From: Nymphaea colorata
Taxonomy: Eukaryota; Streptophyta; Magnoliopsida; Nymphaeales; Nymphaeaceae
DNA length: 64,000 bases
Assembly: GCF_008831285.2 (NCBI RefSeq)
Contig: NC_045149.1
Coordinates: 13,728,629 to 13,792,628 of the forward strand
Reading direction: 5' to 3'
In this document: piece after piece, positions 34,742-46,267 of the stretch
Position numbering within the stretch: the first letter of the stretch is position 1
Layout of the letters: every line of letters starts with the position of its first letter
Program-made: the position numbers and the translations under genes
The notes under the pieces: generated by a model
The model's input: only the letters and a program-made list of their open reading frames with translations
The model's database searches: none
What the model was told of the DNA's origin: nothing

Positions 34742-34944
34742 TTAGGAATGGAAAACACAACATATTAAGCATATCTTGTCGATGACATTTGAAATTGCAA
34801 CAGGAAATGCTTCAGCCACCCACTGCCTCAAACGAAAATCCCCTTCAAATTGTTCATCAGTAGGCTTTCTTCCTGTAAACACCTCAAGGAGGAGAATTCC
34901 ATAGCTGTAGACATCGGCTTTAGTTGACACTTCCTAGCCATCCC
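34742..34944 (-). pseudogene. LRR receptor kinase (b), last-exon fragment
   Basis: The minus strand reads GMARK, then after a 1-base deletion STKADVYSYGILLLEVFTG and RKPTDEQFEGDFRLRQW, then VAEAFPVAISNVID. This is kinase subdomain IX-X of LRR-XII receptors, closely matching exon 2 of copy (c). About 340 bases of the C-terminal end present in (c) (57340-57680) are deleted. Upstream, at the place where the intron should begin, the satellite array starts instead. No catalytic residues are included. Confidence 0.85.
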
Positions 34945-37900
34945 CTATGCTTAACTTGTTGTTACATCCATATTGATTGATTTAGTGAATCGAAATGACA
35001 AGTTTGCAAGAAAATGAATGAGATTCAAGTAATTCATCTGTTCCTTATCGTCAATCTAATGTGTTTCACTTGTTATATGAATGATTTAAATGATTGAAAC
35101 TCACAAGTTTATATGGATATAAATTTGATCTATGCATTAGTTTTATCCCTTGTAGTTAGTTCAATAAGTTGAACTTGTTGTTATATCTATAGTGAAAGAT
35201 CTAATGAATTGAAATCACAAGTTCGTATCAATACGAGTGGGATTTAAGTGATTCATTTGATCAAGCATACTTAATTGAATGTGCTTAACTTGTTGTTACG
35301 TCTATATTAAATAATTTAGTAGATTGAAATTACAAGTTTGTTTGAAAATGAAAGAGATTTGAGTGATTCATTTGGTGTCTTATAGGTAACCTAATGTGTT
35401 TCACTTGTTATTACATATATTTGATCACTTATATTTAATTGAGAGATTAAGTGATTCATTTGATCACTTATATTTAATTGAATGTGCTTAACTTGTTGTT
35501 ACATACGCATGGAATGATTTAGTGGTTTAAAATAGAAGTTCGTTTGGAAATGAAAGGAGTCAAGTCATTCAATTGGTCCCTTATAGTCAATCTAATGTAT
35601 TTCACTTGTTATTACATCTATAATGAATGATTTAAATGATTGAAATCACAAGTTCATAGAGTACAAATGGGATATATGCATTACTTTAACCCGTGTAGTT
35701 AGTCCGATGAGTTGAATTTGTTGTTACATCTATAGTGAATGATCTAAAGGATTGAAATCACATGTTCATATCAATACAAGTGCGATTTAAGTGGTTCATA
35801 TGATAACACATACTTAATTGAATGTGCTTAACTTGTTACATCCATATTGATCGATTTAGTGAACTGAAATCACAAGTTTGTATGAAAATGATTGAGATTC
35901 AAGTAATTCATTTGATCCCTTATAGTCAATCTAATGTGTTTCACTTGTTATTACATCTATGATTAAATGATTGAAACTCACAAGTTTATATGGATATAAA
36001 TGAGATCTATTCATTAGTTTGATCCCTTGAAGTTAGTTCAATAAGTTGAACTTATTGTTACATCTATAGTGAACAATCTAATGAATTGAAATCACAAGTT
36101 CGTATCATACGAGTGGATTTAAGTGATTCATTTGATCAAGCATACTTAATTGAATGTGCTTAACTTGTTGTTACGTTTATATTAAATGATTTAGTAGATT
36201 GAAATCACAAGTTTGTATGAAAATGAAAGAAATTTGAGTGATTCATTTGGTGTCTTAAAGGTAACATATTGTGTTTCACTTGTTATTACATATATTTGAT
36301 CACTTATATTTATTGAGAGATTAAGTGATTCATTTTTACTTGTTATTACATATATTTGATCACTTATATTTAATTGAATGTGCTTAGCTTGTTGTTACAT
36401 ACGTATAGAATGACTTAGTGGTTTGAAATAAGAATTGGAATGAATGAGAGTCAGTCATTAAATTGGTCCCTTATATTACATCTATAATGAATGATTTAAA
36501 TAATTGAAATCACAAGTTATATGGATACAAATGTAATCTATGCATTACTTTGAACGCATGTAGTTAGTCTGATGAGTTGAATTTGTTGTTATATCTATAG
36601 TGAATGATCTAAAGGATTGAAATGATTTAGTGGAATGAAATCATAAGTTTGTATGAAAATAAATTAGATTCAAGTAATTCATTTAATATGTTATAGTTTA
36701 TCTAATGTATTTCACTTGTTATTACATCTATAATTAATGATTTAAATTATTGAAATCACAAGTTTATATGGATATAAATGGTATCTATGGATTACTTTGA
36801 TCCTTTGTAGATAGTCCAATGAGTTGAACTAGTTGTTACATCTATAGTGAATGATCTAAGAGATTGAAATCACAAGTTCGTATCAATATGAGTGGGATTT
36901 ATGTGATTCATTTGATCACTTTTATGTAACTGAATGTGCTTAACTTGTTGTCACATAATATTCATTGATTTAGTAGTTTGGAATCACAAGTTCATATGGA
37001 AATGAATGAGATTCAGGTCATTTAATTGGTCCCTATAACTAATCTAATGTGTTTTTCTTGTTATTACATCTATAATGAATGATTTAAATGATTCAGATTA
37101 CAAGTTCATATGGATACAAATGGGATCTATGCGTCACTTAGATCCCTTGTAGTTAATCCAAAGAGTTGAACTTTTGTTACTTCTATAGTGAATGATCTAA
37201 AGGATTGAAATCACAAGTTCGTACCAATACAAGTGAGATTTAAGTGATTCATATGATGACACATACTTAATTGAATGTGTTTAACTTGTTGTTAGTCTAT
37301 ATTAAATAATTTAGTAGATTCAAATCACAAGTTTGTATGAAAATGAATGAAATTCGAGTGATTTATTTGGTGTCTTATAGTTAACCTAATGTGTTTCACT
37401 TGTTATTATATTATAATGAACGATTTAAATGATTGAAATCACAAGTTCATATGGATATAAATGGAATCACATTACTTTGATCCCTTGCAGTTAGTCTAAT
37501 AAGTTGAACTTAATGTTACATTTATAGTGAACGATCTAAAGAATTGAAATCACAAGTTCGTATCAATATTAATGATTTAAGTGATGCATTTGATCATGCA
37601 TTTATAATTAAATGTGCTTAACTTGTTGTTACTTTGTATTGAATGATTTAGTGGATTGAAATCGTAAGTTTGTATGAAAATAAACTAGATTCAAGTAATT
37701 CATTTAATATGTTATAATTTATCTAATGTGTTTCACTCGTTGTTACATCTTTAATGAATGATTTAAATGATTAAAATCAGAAGTTTATATGGATATAAAT
37801 GAGATCTATACATTAGCTTAGAGTTACATCTATAGTGAATGATCTAAGGGATTGAAATAACAAGTTTGTAACAATACGAGTGGTGTTTAAGTTATTCATT

Positions 37901-38400
37901 TGATTATGCATACTTAATTGAATGCACTTAACTTGTGATTACATCCATATTGAATGAATTGGTGTATTGAAATCACAACTTTGTAAGAAAATGAATGACA
38001 TTCGAGTGATTATCTTTTGCCCTATAGTTAACCTAATGTGTTTTGCTTGTTATTATATCTATAACGAAAGATTTCAATGATCATTATCACAAGTTCATAT
38101 GAAGACAAATCGGATCAATGCATTACTTTTATCCCTTGTAGTTAGTCCAATGAGTTGAACTTGTCACATTTATAGTGAACCATTTAAAGATTCAAGTTCG
38201 TATCAATGCGAGTAAGATTTAAGTGATTCATTTGGTCATCCATAATTAATTATATGTGTTTAACTTGTTGTCACATCCATATTGATTGATTTAGTGAATT
38301 GAAATCACAAGTATGTATGAATCACTTAATGAATTACTTGAATCTCATTCATTTTCATACAAACTTGTGATTTGAATTCACTAAATCAATCAATAGTGAA
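34945..38400 (+). repeat. Satellite with ~340-bp trimeric higher-order repeat
   Basis: Three related ~113-115-bp subunits alternate. Each starts cttgttgttacat or a variant, followed by ctatagtgaatgatct, attgaaatcacaagtt and gattcatttgatc-like text. Subunit A carries tgaaaatgaatgagattca, B carries atatggatacaaatgg, C carries cgtatcaatacgagtggg. The landmark tgtttcacttgttat recurs at about 35053, 35395, 35593, 35935, 36269, 36709, 37050, 37393, 37729 and 38037, mostly 334-343 bp apart. Shortened or extra units occur near 35400-35520 and 36270-36480. About ten trimers. No conserved ORF. Confidence 0.9.
38283..38395. repeat. Palindrome closing the satellite
   Basis: tgatttagtgaattgaaatc...caagtatgtatga at the left is answered by tcatacaaacttgtgattt...ttcactaaatcaatc at the right: two subunit A ends joined tail to tail. 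Confidence 0.85.
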
Positions 38401-38423
38401 TGCAAGCATATAGATTAATCAAT

Positions 38424-40104
38424 AGGATCTATTTTTTATCTAAAGTTGGGATTTCTCAGGTCATTAGCAATGCAAGCATATACATTGCTCTTCTTCTGTA
38501 AGTCTCCAATAAAACAGCCAATCATAGTCCAACGAAAGGGTTGCTTCGTCTTTTTGAAACCCTTGAAGAGATCTTGATTATTGGTGTTCCATTCATCATC
38601 TGAATTGAGAGTTCCTCAACATCCACTTCTGAATCTTGATGATGAGAACCACAGATTTCCACCCACAATCTTGTCGTCGAGGATTTACCAGGGAGAGATC
38701 GATTATCAAAAACCGAGAAGGTCTTCCCTTTTCGAAACCCTTCCTCCCTCCATTCCACTTTCAAAATTCTTGTATATGGATTACCAAATATCATAACTTG
38801 TCAAGTTTGGACCTTCTCTAAGTTAGATGAACTTTTCTGCATTTATTATAGTTTATTCACTCAACTATTAGGTCTCTAAAGCTCGCAAGCTACCTACATT
38901 CCGTATTTTTTCTTGTTCTATCAATGCGTATGAATGTCTATCTACATGCTCATGTTCATATGTGCAACCCACTGAATGAGGCTTTTGGTTGTACAAATTG
39001 TATCTTTTATTTTTGGTGGATTTATGCTGCTTTTTTTAACACTTAAATGGAAAAAGTGGTTGTCTTAAGCACTATGATGTTCGAATAATTATTTTAACTT
39101 TGCTGTTGTTTTTTATATATGCACGATGACAATGTCAGCTATGTTTATTTGGAGTGTTAGGGTGTCAAATTGAAGCAGGGGTGATAGTACTGTTCAGGCT
39201 CGAGGGAGACAATAGATTGGCTAGGAAATTCGGCACTCTTATGGACATAAGTCCACTACACTGTCTCAGATGGTCGACGAAACTTTTGATGAGTTTTTTA
39301 TTTGGTAAAGACATTTGGCAATGAATTGGCCAACAAAATGAATGAGAATGCCGTTATCGCTTTCTACTAGCAATATCAATGACATGACCATATCTACATG
39401 ACCTCTAAAGTCTAAACTCCCAAATTCAGGTCTCCCTGTCAGCCCAGTACTGGCTTTGTCGTGCACTCCCAATGACGCCTTTTGCTTTTGTGTATTCGAG
39501 GGCTTGATCACTAAATTCCTACCAAGTGAAGGGTAACTTTTTTTTCTATTAATTTTCAAGGGCATTTTTGTCTTCCAATTTACATTAGATATCCACCCAA
39601 ACTGTTCCTTAAAAAAAAACATATGAGGAAAAAATAATAATTTAATTAGGAAATTGGACTACTTTCATATTTAAAAAATGTCATTCATTGGATTCAGATT
39701 TAGATATACATAAATATCTAATCAGATTCAAATTCAGATTTAGGTCAAATTTAGTTTTAAATAACAGTCTTACATTCAGTGCTTTTACATTTTGAAAATC
39801 ATTTGGATTGGGTTCAAAATTCTGTTTTAGATACAGACTTATATAAAAATCAGATTCAGACTGGATTTAGACTTTGAAATCTGATTTGGGATGAAATTTT
39901 GGGTATGAATTTTTCTCATTCGTATCCGAATCAGAATTCAAATCCAAGTACATGCCTGGTTCAATTTCATAACCTTTAGCCGATTCCACTGTAATAAGCT
40001 AAATTTATCCATGCAAGAGAGAATGAAGCAAACCTTTTCACGTTTTTAGTTGTATTTAGTTTTTTTAAATGCAAAAAATTGTCGGGCTGCCAGGATGCTG
40101 ATGG
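38424..40104 (-). repeat. Inner inverted duplication, arm B (pairs with 30448-32137)
   Basis: 1681 bp, reverse complement of arm A with small indels and substitutions. Its outer end is at ccaggatgctgatgg. Confidence 0.9.
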
Positions 40105-40373
40105 CTAGGTCTGATGACATCGTCCCCGCTCTTTTCTTTTCTTCTTCCCTATTCCATCTTTGCCCTTTCTCTCTCTTGCTGGTTCTGTGAACCCTAGTTT
40201 CTACCATTACTGATCTCACCAGCGGGTTGATTTCTTCGGAAACGGAACTTGGCAGGGCTTGGGATCCATTCTCGAAACCCTAGATTTCTCAAGAACTCTC
40301 TCTCTCTCTCTCTCATAGTTGGGTAGGGTTTTTGATTATCGTTTTCCTTAGGACTTTTCTTGCAGGTTTCTTA
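40105..40373 (+). promoter_or_regulatory. Leader-like region upstream of broken conserved gene
   Basis: Contains ggttctgtgaaccctag, gaaaccctagatttctcaag and a (CT)n run (40297-40315). Accctag-type and CT-rich strings are typical of plant 5' leaders. It is separated from the coding region by the TIR element at 40374-41570. Confidence 0.4.
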
Positions 40374-41570
40374 TAGCCTGTTTGGTTGGAGGGAAATGGA
40401 ACGAAAGGGAGGGATTGAGCAATCCCTCCTCTGTTTGATTGGCTAATTAGAAAGGAGGGAAAGGAAAGGGAGGGATTGTGTAGTGTAAATGCAATCCCTC
40501 TCAAATCGGATGGATTGGGAAGGAAAGAAAAGGAGAAGGTAGCAAAAGTGTTGACTGCCCACAATACCCCTTCAATGTTTCTTTTTTCAACAAAAAAAAG
40601 GAGGAGGAAGAGCCGAGGCCTCCTCCCTGCTGTGCGAGAAACAGGCCGCTCATCCCCATGGGACCTCCTCCTCCTTTCTAAACACCCATTTTCTGGAGGT
40701 ACGTTCTTTTCTTCTTCTTCTTCTTCTTTGAGGCCTCCTCCCCATCATCCTCTTTTCTTCTTCTTCTTCTATGTTTTCGTTTTTTCTTTTTTTTTTCTTT
40801 TTTTTTTGGTGGCGACGGAGACCTGACCTCCTCCCCATCCTGTCTCTCTTCTTCATGGCGATGGAGGCAGGTGGTGCCCCTATTACAGCAGCAGGGAGGG
40901 CCCGACGGCCCTTTTTCTTCTTTGTCACCTGATTTTCATGACCAGCAGCAGGTGGGGGAAGGAAGAAAAAATGGCGTGAAGATGATGGTGAAGCTGGATC
41001 ACCCCATCGCCTTCCCCTTCGTCGAATTCCCAAAGGCCTCCCCAATAGAGTTCACAAGCTTCCTGCCACCACAGTCGATTGGAATCCATGAGTGGGAATG
41101 GATTCATAAGCAGCTACATCATCTCTATCAATCTCTCCGTCCCACAGTGATGATTAGCTGTTCTTGAGGAAGCTGCACGGTTTTCTTCTTCACCCACACA
41201 TACCTTGATTTTATCATGCTTGGAAAAGGATCGGTCGCCTCCAACAGTCTCTTGTTTGAGTACCAATTGAGCGAGTTTGGGAGGTATTCTTGGTTTCATC
41301 ATGCCTAATGCCTACTTGCGAAATGCTCCTCGCGTTCTTAATTTTTTAAACATCTTGATTGGGGTATTATTGTAAAGTATTATAAATTATATCCTTTCCT
41401 TTCCTTTATGTATTCTAAACAAACGTTTAACCTTTCCTTTCATTCATATCCAAACAAGTTTTTAATCACCTCTTTCTTTTCCTTTCCATTCCATTCCTTT
41501 CCCTTCCCTTTCTCTTCCCTTCCCTTCCCCTCCCTTCCTTTCCCTCCCTTTCCCTCCAACCAAACAAGCG
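40374..41570. mobile_element. 1.2-kb TIR element with TTA target duplication
   Basis: Left end TAGCCTGTTTGGTTGGAGGG; right end, reverse complemented, CGCTTGTTTGGTTGGAGGG. TTA on both sides (40371-40373 and 41571-41573). Subterminal purine-rich (left) and pyrimidine-rich (right) blocks are complementary. TTA duplications and tgtttggttgg-type ends point to the PIF/Harbinger (Tourist-like) group. The core holds ttcttc runs and no convincing transposase, so it is non-autonomous. Confidence 0.7.
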
Positions 41571-41762
41571 TTAGGGAAGTGTAGTTCAAAGAAGAGGGTT
41601 TTGATAGATTCCACTTTCAGCAAAGCATGTCGTTTCTTTTTGAGATTGGGGATCGTACATTGAGGGATTCAGGTAATGGATTCGGTTGGTTTGTGTTGGG
41701 GAGGAGTTCGGCGACGGGGAATTCTGCTTTGCTATGTTCGCTTTGGCTCTTGAAGCTGAAGG

Positions 41763-42170
41763 ATGAATGATAAGGGCCAGACGATGAATCGAACCTATGG
41801 AGGGTGGCACGGCGGAGGTAGCAGTGGGACGAGCATGGCTAGTGGGTATCCACAGTCTGGCCGTGCAGGCTGGAAGTCGAAGAAGATGGATATGCGGCGG
41901 AAGGGGAGCGAGGGTGTTCCATCAGCACAACAACAGGGTGTTGTCGGTTACAACCCGCCGAGGCTTCAGTAATTGCAGACTCAGAACAGGCTGAAAGCAC
42001 AGGGATTCTACCCAAAGGGGAAGTTCCACAGGTTTGCACCCTTTGCACCACGGAATACGATGTCTTTTATCATCCGTGCAAAGAAGTCCGGGGGAATTGC
42101 CTCTCTGGTCTCTCCCTGCCCAGTGACTCCCGCTATCTTGACAACCACAGGTTTGGCTGAACCCCTCACT
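41763..42170 (+). pseudogene. Conserved plant protein of unknown function, one nonsense codon
   Basis: ATG at 41763 opens a Gly/Ser-rich N-terminus (TYGGWHGGGSSGTS, PQSGRAGWKSKK), then YNPPRLQ-stop-LQTQNRL. The stop TAA at 41970 is most simply a CAA change. The same frame continues through KAQGFYPKGKFHRFAPF and APRNTMSFIIRAKKSGGIAS to LVSPCPVTPA. I recall the block APRNT(T/M)SFIIRAKKSGGIAS from conserved uncharacterised plant proteins, but I cannot give a name or role. After about 42160 the frame (open to 42269) no longer looks like the family, so the C-terminal part is missing. No introns are visible; a processed copy is possible. Confidence 0.6.
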
Positions 42171-42269
42171 CGACTGAAACCCTTGCTCGAGCAGAGATCA
42201 TTGAGTTTTTGGGACCCTCCCTCATTTGAAGGAGAGAGGGTTTCAGAAACCTTGTTTTCTCTGATTTAG

Positions 42270-43635
42270 TGGGAGAGATAGAGAGAGAGAGAGAGAGGGT
42301 TTCGCTTGAGGCAAAGGACTCCATCATTCAGACAATGCAGAAAAAACTGATGAAAGGAATGAGCTGCAGTAGTGAAGGGCTTGATTTTCCTCCTTTGAAG
42401 GCGATGGCATTCCCTACTTTTGGGGCAGGCACCTCGCCCACCTGCTATTGCAGAGACGATGAGATGAACAGGTCCCTACTATACTAGGGAACATGGCGAA
42501 CGGCAACCAGACGACCTCGATGGTGACTGGGAGCAATGAAGAGCAAGCAGTCCATGGCGATGGCGAGCAGGGGTGATCGTTGCTAATAAAACACGTCAAC
42601 GGAAAGTGAAGAACCCTTACTGAGCGGAGGCCTTAGCTGCAGCGAACTGAGCTAATGATGATGGCAATATGGCATCGGAGGATGGAAGAGGAAGAGAGGA
42701 AAAAAAATGAAAAATGACAAATCAATGAGGAAAAGTAAAACAATAAATATCGGTTGCTCGTGCTAACGAGCCTAGTTGGATAAGCGAGCTTAAACAAACT
42801 CGAACTTGGCTCGATAACATAAGCTGAACGATTAACTAAAGCCTGGCTCGTTGAGTAGAAAAGCTAGCTCGAACTCGAGTTTGAGCCGAACTTTAACGAG
42901 CCGAGTTCAAGTTGCTTGGCTCATTGTTCACCCTTATTTGGAAGGATATAGAACCTTGAATTATTGTTACATGAATCTGCCTCAATTTTTGGGTAGATTC
43001 ATGGGATGCTTATAAAGCGTCCCTACTGCAAAATAACCCCTAAAAGTTCCTTTAATTCTTGTATCTCAACTTTTAACTCAATCATGTAAATGACTAATTT
43101 CTCTATGACTTCACATTTTCTTGAGTTTTTTTTTGTAGTTTAGAGGCATAACATAGTTTGACCAACATATGCATGTTGATACATCCCCCTTTCTAGAAGC
43201 AACTGATCATGTATCAAAATCATTCCAAGAGACGTGCTTAAGAAAGAAAACACAACTAGAAAATTCTACCGGCATAAATCCCAGCTTAATTCCCCATTTA
43301 ATTATTTTCAAGAAATCGTAGCTTCCTTTAGGTCAACAAGATGTATAATCTTGAATTAATACAAAACAAAGTGATGCATAGACTCGAAGAAATTAGATGC
43401 ACCACAAATGATAAATATCAAACATTTGAGCACGATTAGAAAGTGGAAGTATCAAGATTAATCTTGCTTGCTTTTTGCAATTGTATATAGGCAAGGGTCG
43501 AACCGTTGTTGAAATACAATTTTACATATTTTTTATATTGGTTATTTTAAAATTTTTAAAATTTACATATAAAATTTTGATTTTTTTATATTTTCTAAAC
43601 AAGAACACGTAATAGAGAGTATTTTGATCTACAGT
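42270..43635. other. No intact gene; MITE-like patch at 42745-42945
   Basis: 42280-42700 is moderately GC-rich with a (GA)n run at 42279-42297 and may be flanking sequence of the broken gene upstream. 42745-42945 has repeated gctcg / cgagc strings (ggctcgataac, cctggctcgttgag, gagccgagttcaag), typical of ctcg-rich hAT-like MITEs, ending near ttgttcacccttatt. The rest is AT-rich. Confidence 0.4.
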
Positions 43636-44181
43636 CAGATGGCCATTGCATGCATTGTCGTAGGGCATATCATTCGTATCGAAGTAAAACAGCCCGAGAT
43701 CCAAGATCCACAATAAGCAAAACAAAGGGGACGAAGGGGATTAGTTCGGTGGTCCCTCTGTACCCACTCTTTCAGAGAGCGTGTTCCAACTCCACATATG
43801 GTTCCACAGGCCCAGATGTGCCGTGTTTGACTACAAGTCCCTTTTCTTTGTTTGTTCGTACCGACAAAACCTTTCACGGAACTCGGAGAGTTTCCCGTGA
43901 GCAACAAAAAAAACAGTGGTGAACCGCCCTTCCCATATCAAACAACCCTCTTTCGGTATTCAACACGGATCGGTGTACCGAATCGGTCACAAACAGTATA
44001 AAACGGAGTCTATCAAGTACAGAACTCCTTCGTCGAAGGTACTGATTCCACGTAGCTCAGAACGTCCTTTTATTATCAAGACAAGTTTACGAAACCATCC
44101 CCTGCTCTAAATTGAACAAACCCATTGAGCGAGGTAGATCTCTCTATTGGCCTCTATAATATGCAATCTCTCTCTCTATCT

Positions 44182-44218
<37 letters not shown>

Positions 44219-45083
44219 CAAAAGAAGTGAACACAGAATCTCAAATTGTGTCTAATTACTCAACTGAAGATGAAAAGTGAAAACAGACTCCTCTTGTATA
44301 CTCAAAACGCGAAAAATGTACACTTTGTTCATGTTCTTTATGCAAGACAAAAAGATAATAAGAAAAAGCATGGAAAAGGACACTAGTGTAATAACGTGAG
44401 GAGGTTAGCAGGCAGCAGGGCTACGCTACTGGTTCTGGCTGAGGTCAAGGACAATGAGCTAGGTGTTCTTTTGAAATTTTCAAACATAAAACCTAGGACT
44501 CTTCTATTTATTGCCGCACCCGAGTCACATCGAGTCGGGTGCGCACCGGGCATGGGCACAGATCCAACTCATACCCGAGCCCAATTAGAATGCCATATTA
44601 GTAAATGACTTATATAATATTTGTTGTTGTGATCTTTTAGTATGCAATACAATTATTCAAGTATGTTATATACATTGATAACTTAATTATAATAATAATA
44701 CATGCATGCTTATTCTGTTATATATATAATAAATTAATAAAAATAATAATAATAAAATACCCTTACCGCACCGCCGCACTTAAATTTTTTATAATGTGCC
44801 GCTCCGGCACCCACACCCGCATCGGCAACCGCACCCGCACCCCGCGCTCAGGTGATAGAGCTTAAAACCAAAGAAAGAAATTAGGTCAAATGTGGAGTTG
44901 GTAAGCGCCCTTAAAAGAGTCATGCTTGAGGTGTGGCTTGGTCTATCGAATTGAGTTCAAGCTGACATTGTATTGCTAAACACGAGCTCGAGACAAGCTG
45001 AACGAGCTTAATTTTGACTTGGCTCCTATATAGCCCTACAAGTGGGTCAAGTGTGTGCTGAAGTGGTGTGAGGTTCCTATAGG
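43636..45083 (-). repeat. Outer inverted duplication, arm B (pairs with 21985-24115)
   Basis: Reverse complement of arm A. At 44395-44430 the sequence passes from the last bases of the RLP fragment straight to gctactggttctggctgagg, i.e. about 675 bp of arm A (roughly 22657-23330) is missing. The junction lies in a short cc overlap. (TA)n at 44186-44216. Confidence 0.9.
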
Positions 45084-46255
45084 TATACTATCTGCACCCT
45101 CAATAACATTCCTTGCACTTCATCTGTATCTAACACCCTGCGAAAATAAGTAGTGCACACTTCAAGAATCTGTCTACTCTGTACATATTCAGTGCCATCA
45201 TACTCTATACTTCTAATCTTAAGCTTAGCTTGCCTAGACTTAGCCATCTCATGAAAAAAGGAGGTGTTCTTATCCCCCTCTGCAAGCCAACGAATACGCG
45301 ATCTTTGTTTCCACATTACCTCTTCCATGAGAAGGGCCTGAGATAGTTGCTTCCTCACTCTGTGTTCCTCATCAATCGCACCTTCCACGCCTTGTTCCAT
45401 ATGCTCCCTGCATTCCTCTAGCCGGCTTTGAAGGGTGGTGATGTTGAGGCGCATCATTGGGCACCCCCGAGCCAAACCTCTCCAAGCTTGAAGCATCACT
45501 ACCTTACCTTCTTTGTCCATCAACCAAGGCTTAAAGAATCTAAACGGCTTCTGACCCCATGTATCATCATTAATGTCCTTGGACTGATATAGAAGTACAC
45601 TATGATCGGATGCGGTTGACGTCTGGACGTTAAGCCTACCTTCTCCACCAAAACCAGTTTTCCAGTCATTGTTAACCATGCACCAATCCAGCTTACACTG
45701 CACTAAGTCTTGCCTTTGTCTATGGTTCGACCACGTAAACCTCTTGTTACTATCTTCAACCTCCTTTAACCTGCAAGCATAAACAAAGCGACTGAAAGAT
45801 AGGTAGGAAGCAAGTAATGGAGCAGAACCCGAGTTATTTCGGCTGTTGAGCATGGCATTGAAATCACCAATTAACATAACTGGTCCTTCGACTCTAGAAA
45901 CAAGGGCCTCTAGTTTGTAAAGGCTTTGCAGCCTTTCCCCAAACCTAGGAAGCAGGTACACACCAAAAACTACAAAGACTTTTTCATTTGCCAGTCTACG
46001 AAAAGAAACACCAACCCAATTATGATCAACAACCAGAGAAGTAGCTTCCATTTCCTCCTCTTTCCAAACACATAATATTCTCACCACACCATCAGTACCT
46101 TCAACGTTAGACACAAATCTATAGTTGTGGTATCTTTCCATAATTATCTTCATCCTATGATTGGTAATCATCGAATCAAGAACAAACCCAACAAAAGGAT
46201 TAAACTTATTGAGAATCAGACTTAATTCTTGCTTTGCAGGCTCTTCGCAAGGCCT
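45077..46255 (-). pseudogene. LINE ORF2, endonuclease part only
   Basis: Open on the minus strand from the stop at 46256 to 45077. Apurinic-type (EEP) endonuclease features in order: KFNPFVGFVLDSMI (where L1 endonucleases have the metal-binding Glu, here Asp), FGVYLLP, LIGDFNAML, RFTWSN, LDWCMVNNDW, SDHSVLL. The usual linker follows (WLAEGDKNTSFFH, YFRRVLDTDE). The reverse transcriptase that should come next is absent, cut at the outer inverted arm (about 45083). The ORF is uninterrupted, so decay is recent or slow. In vivo this could at most make a truncated protein. Confidence 0.85.
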
Positions 46256-46267
46256 CTAAGGTACCAG

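Noticed and set aside
40476-41167. Basic and acidic open frames (RKKEEEE / PPSSSS types) on both strands
   Set aside because: They arise from purine/pyrimidine-rich subterminal DNA and ttcttc runs of the TIR element.
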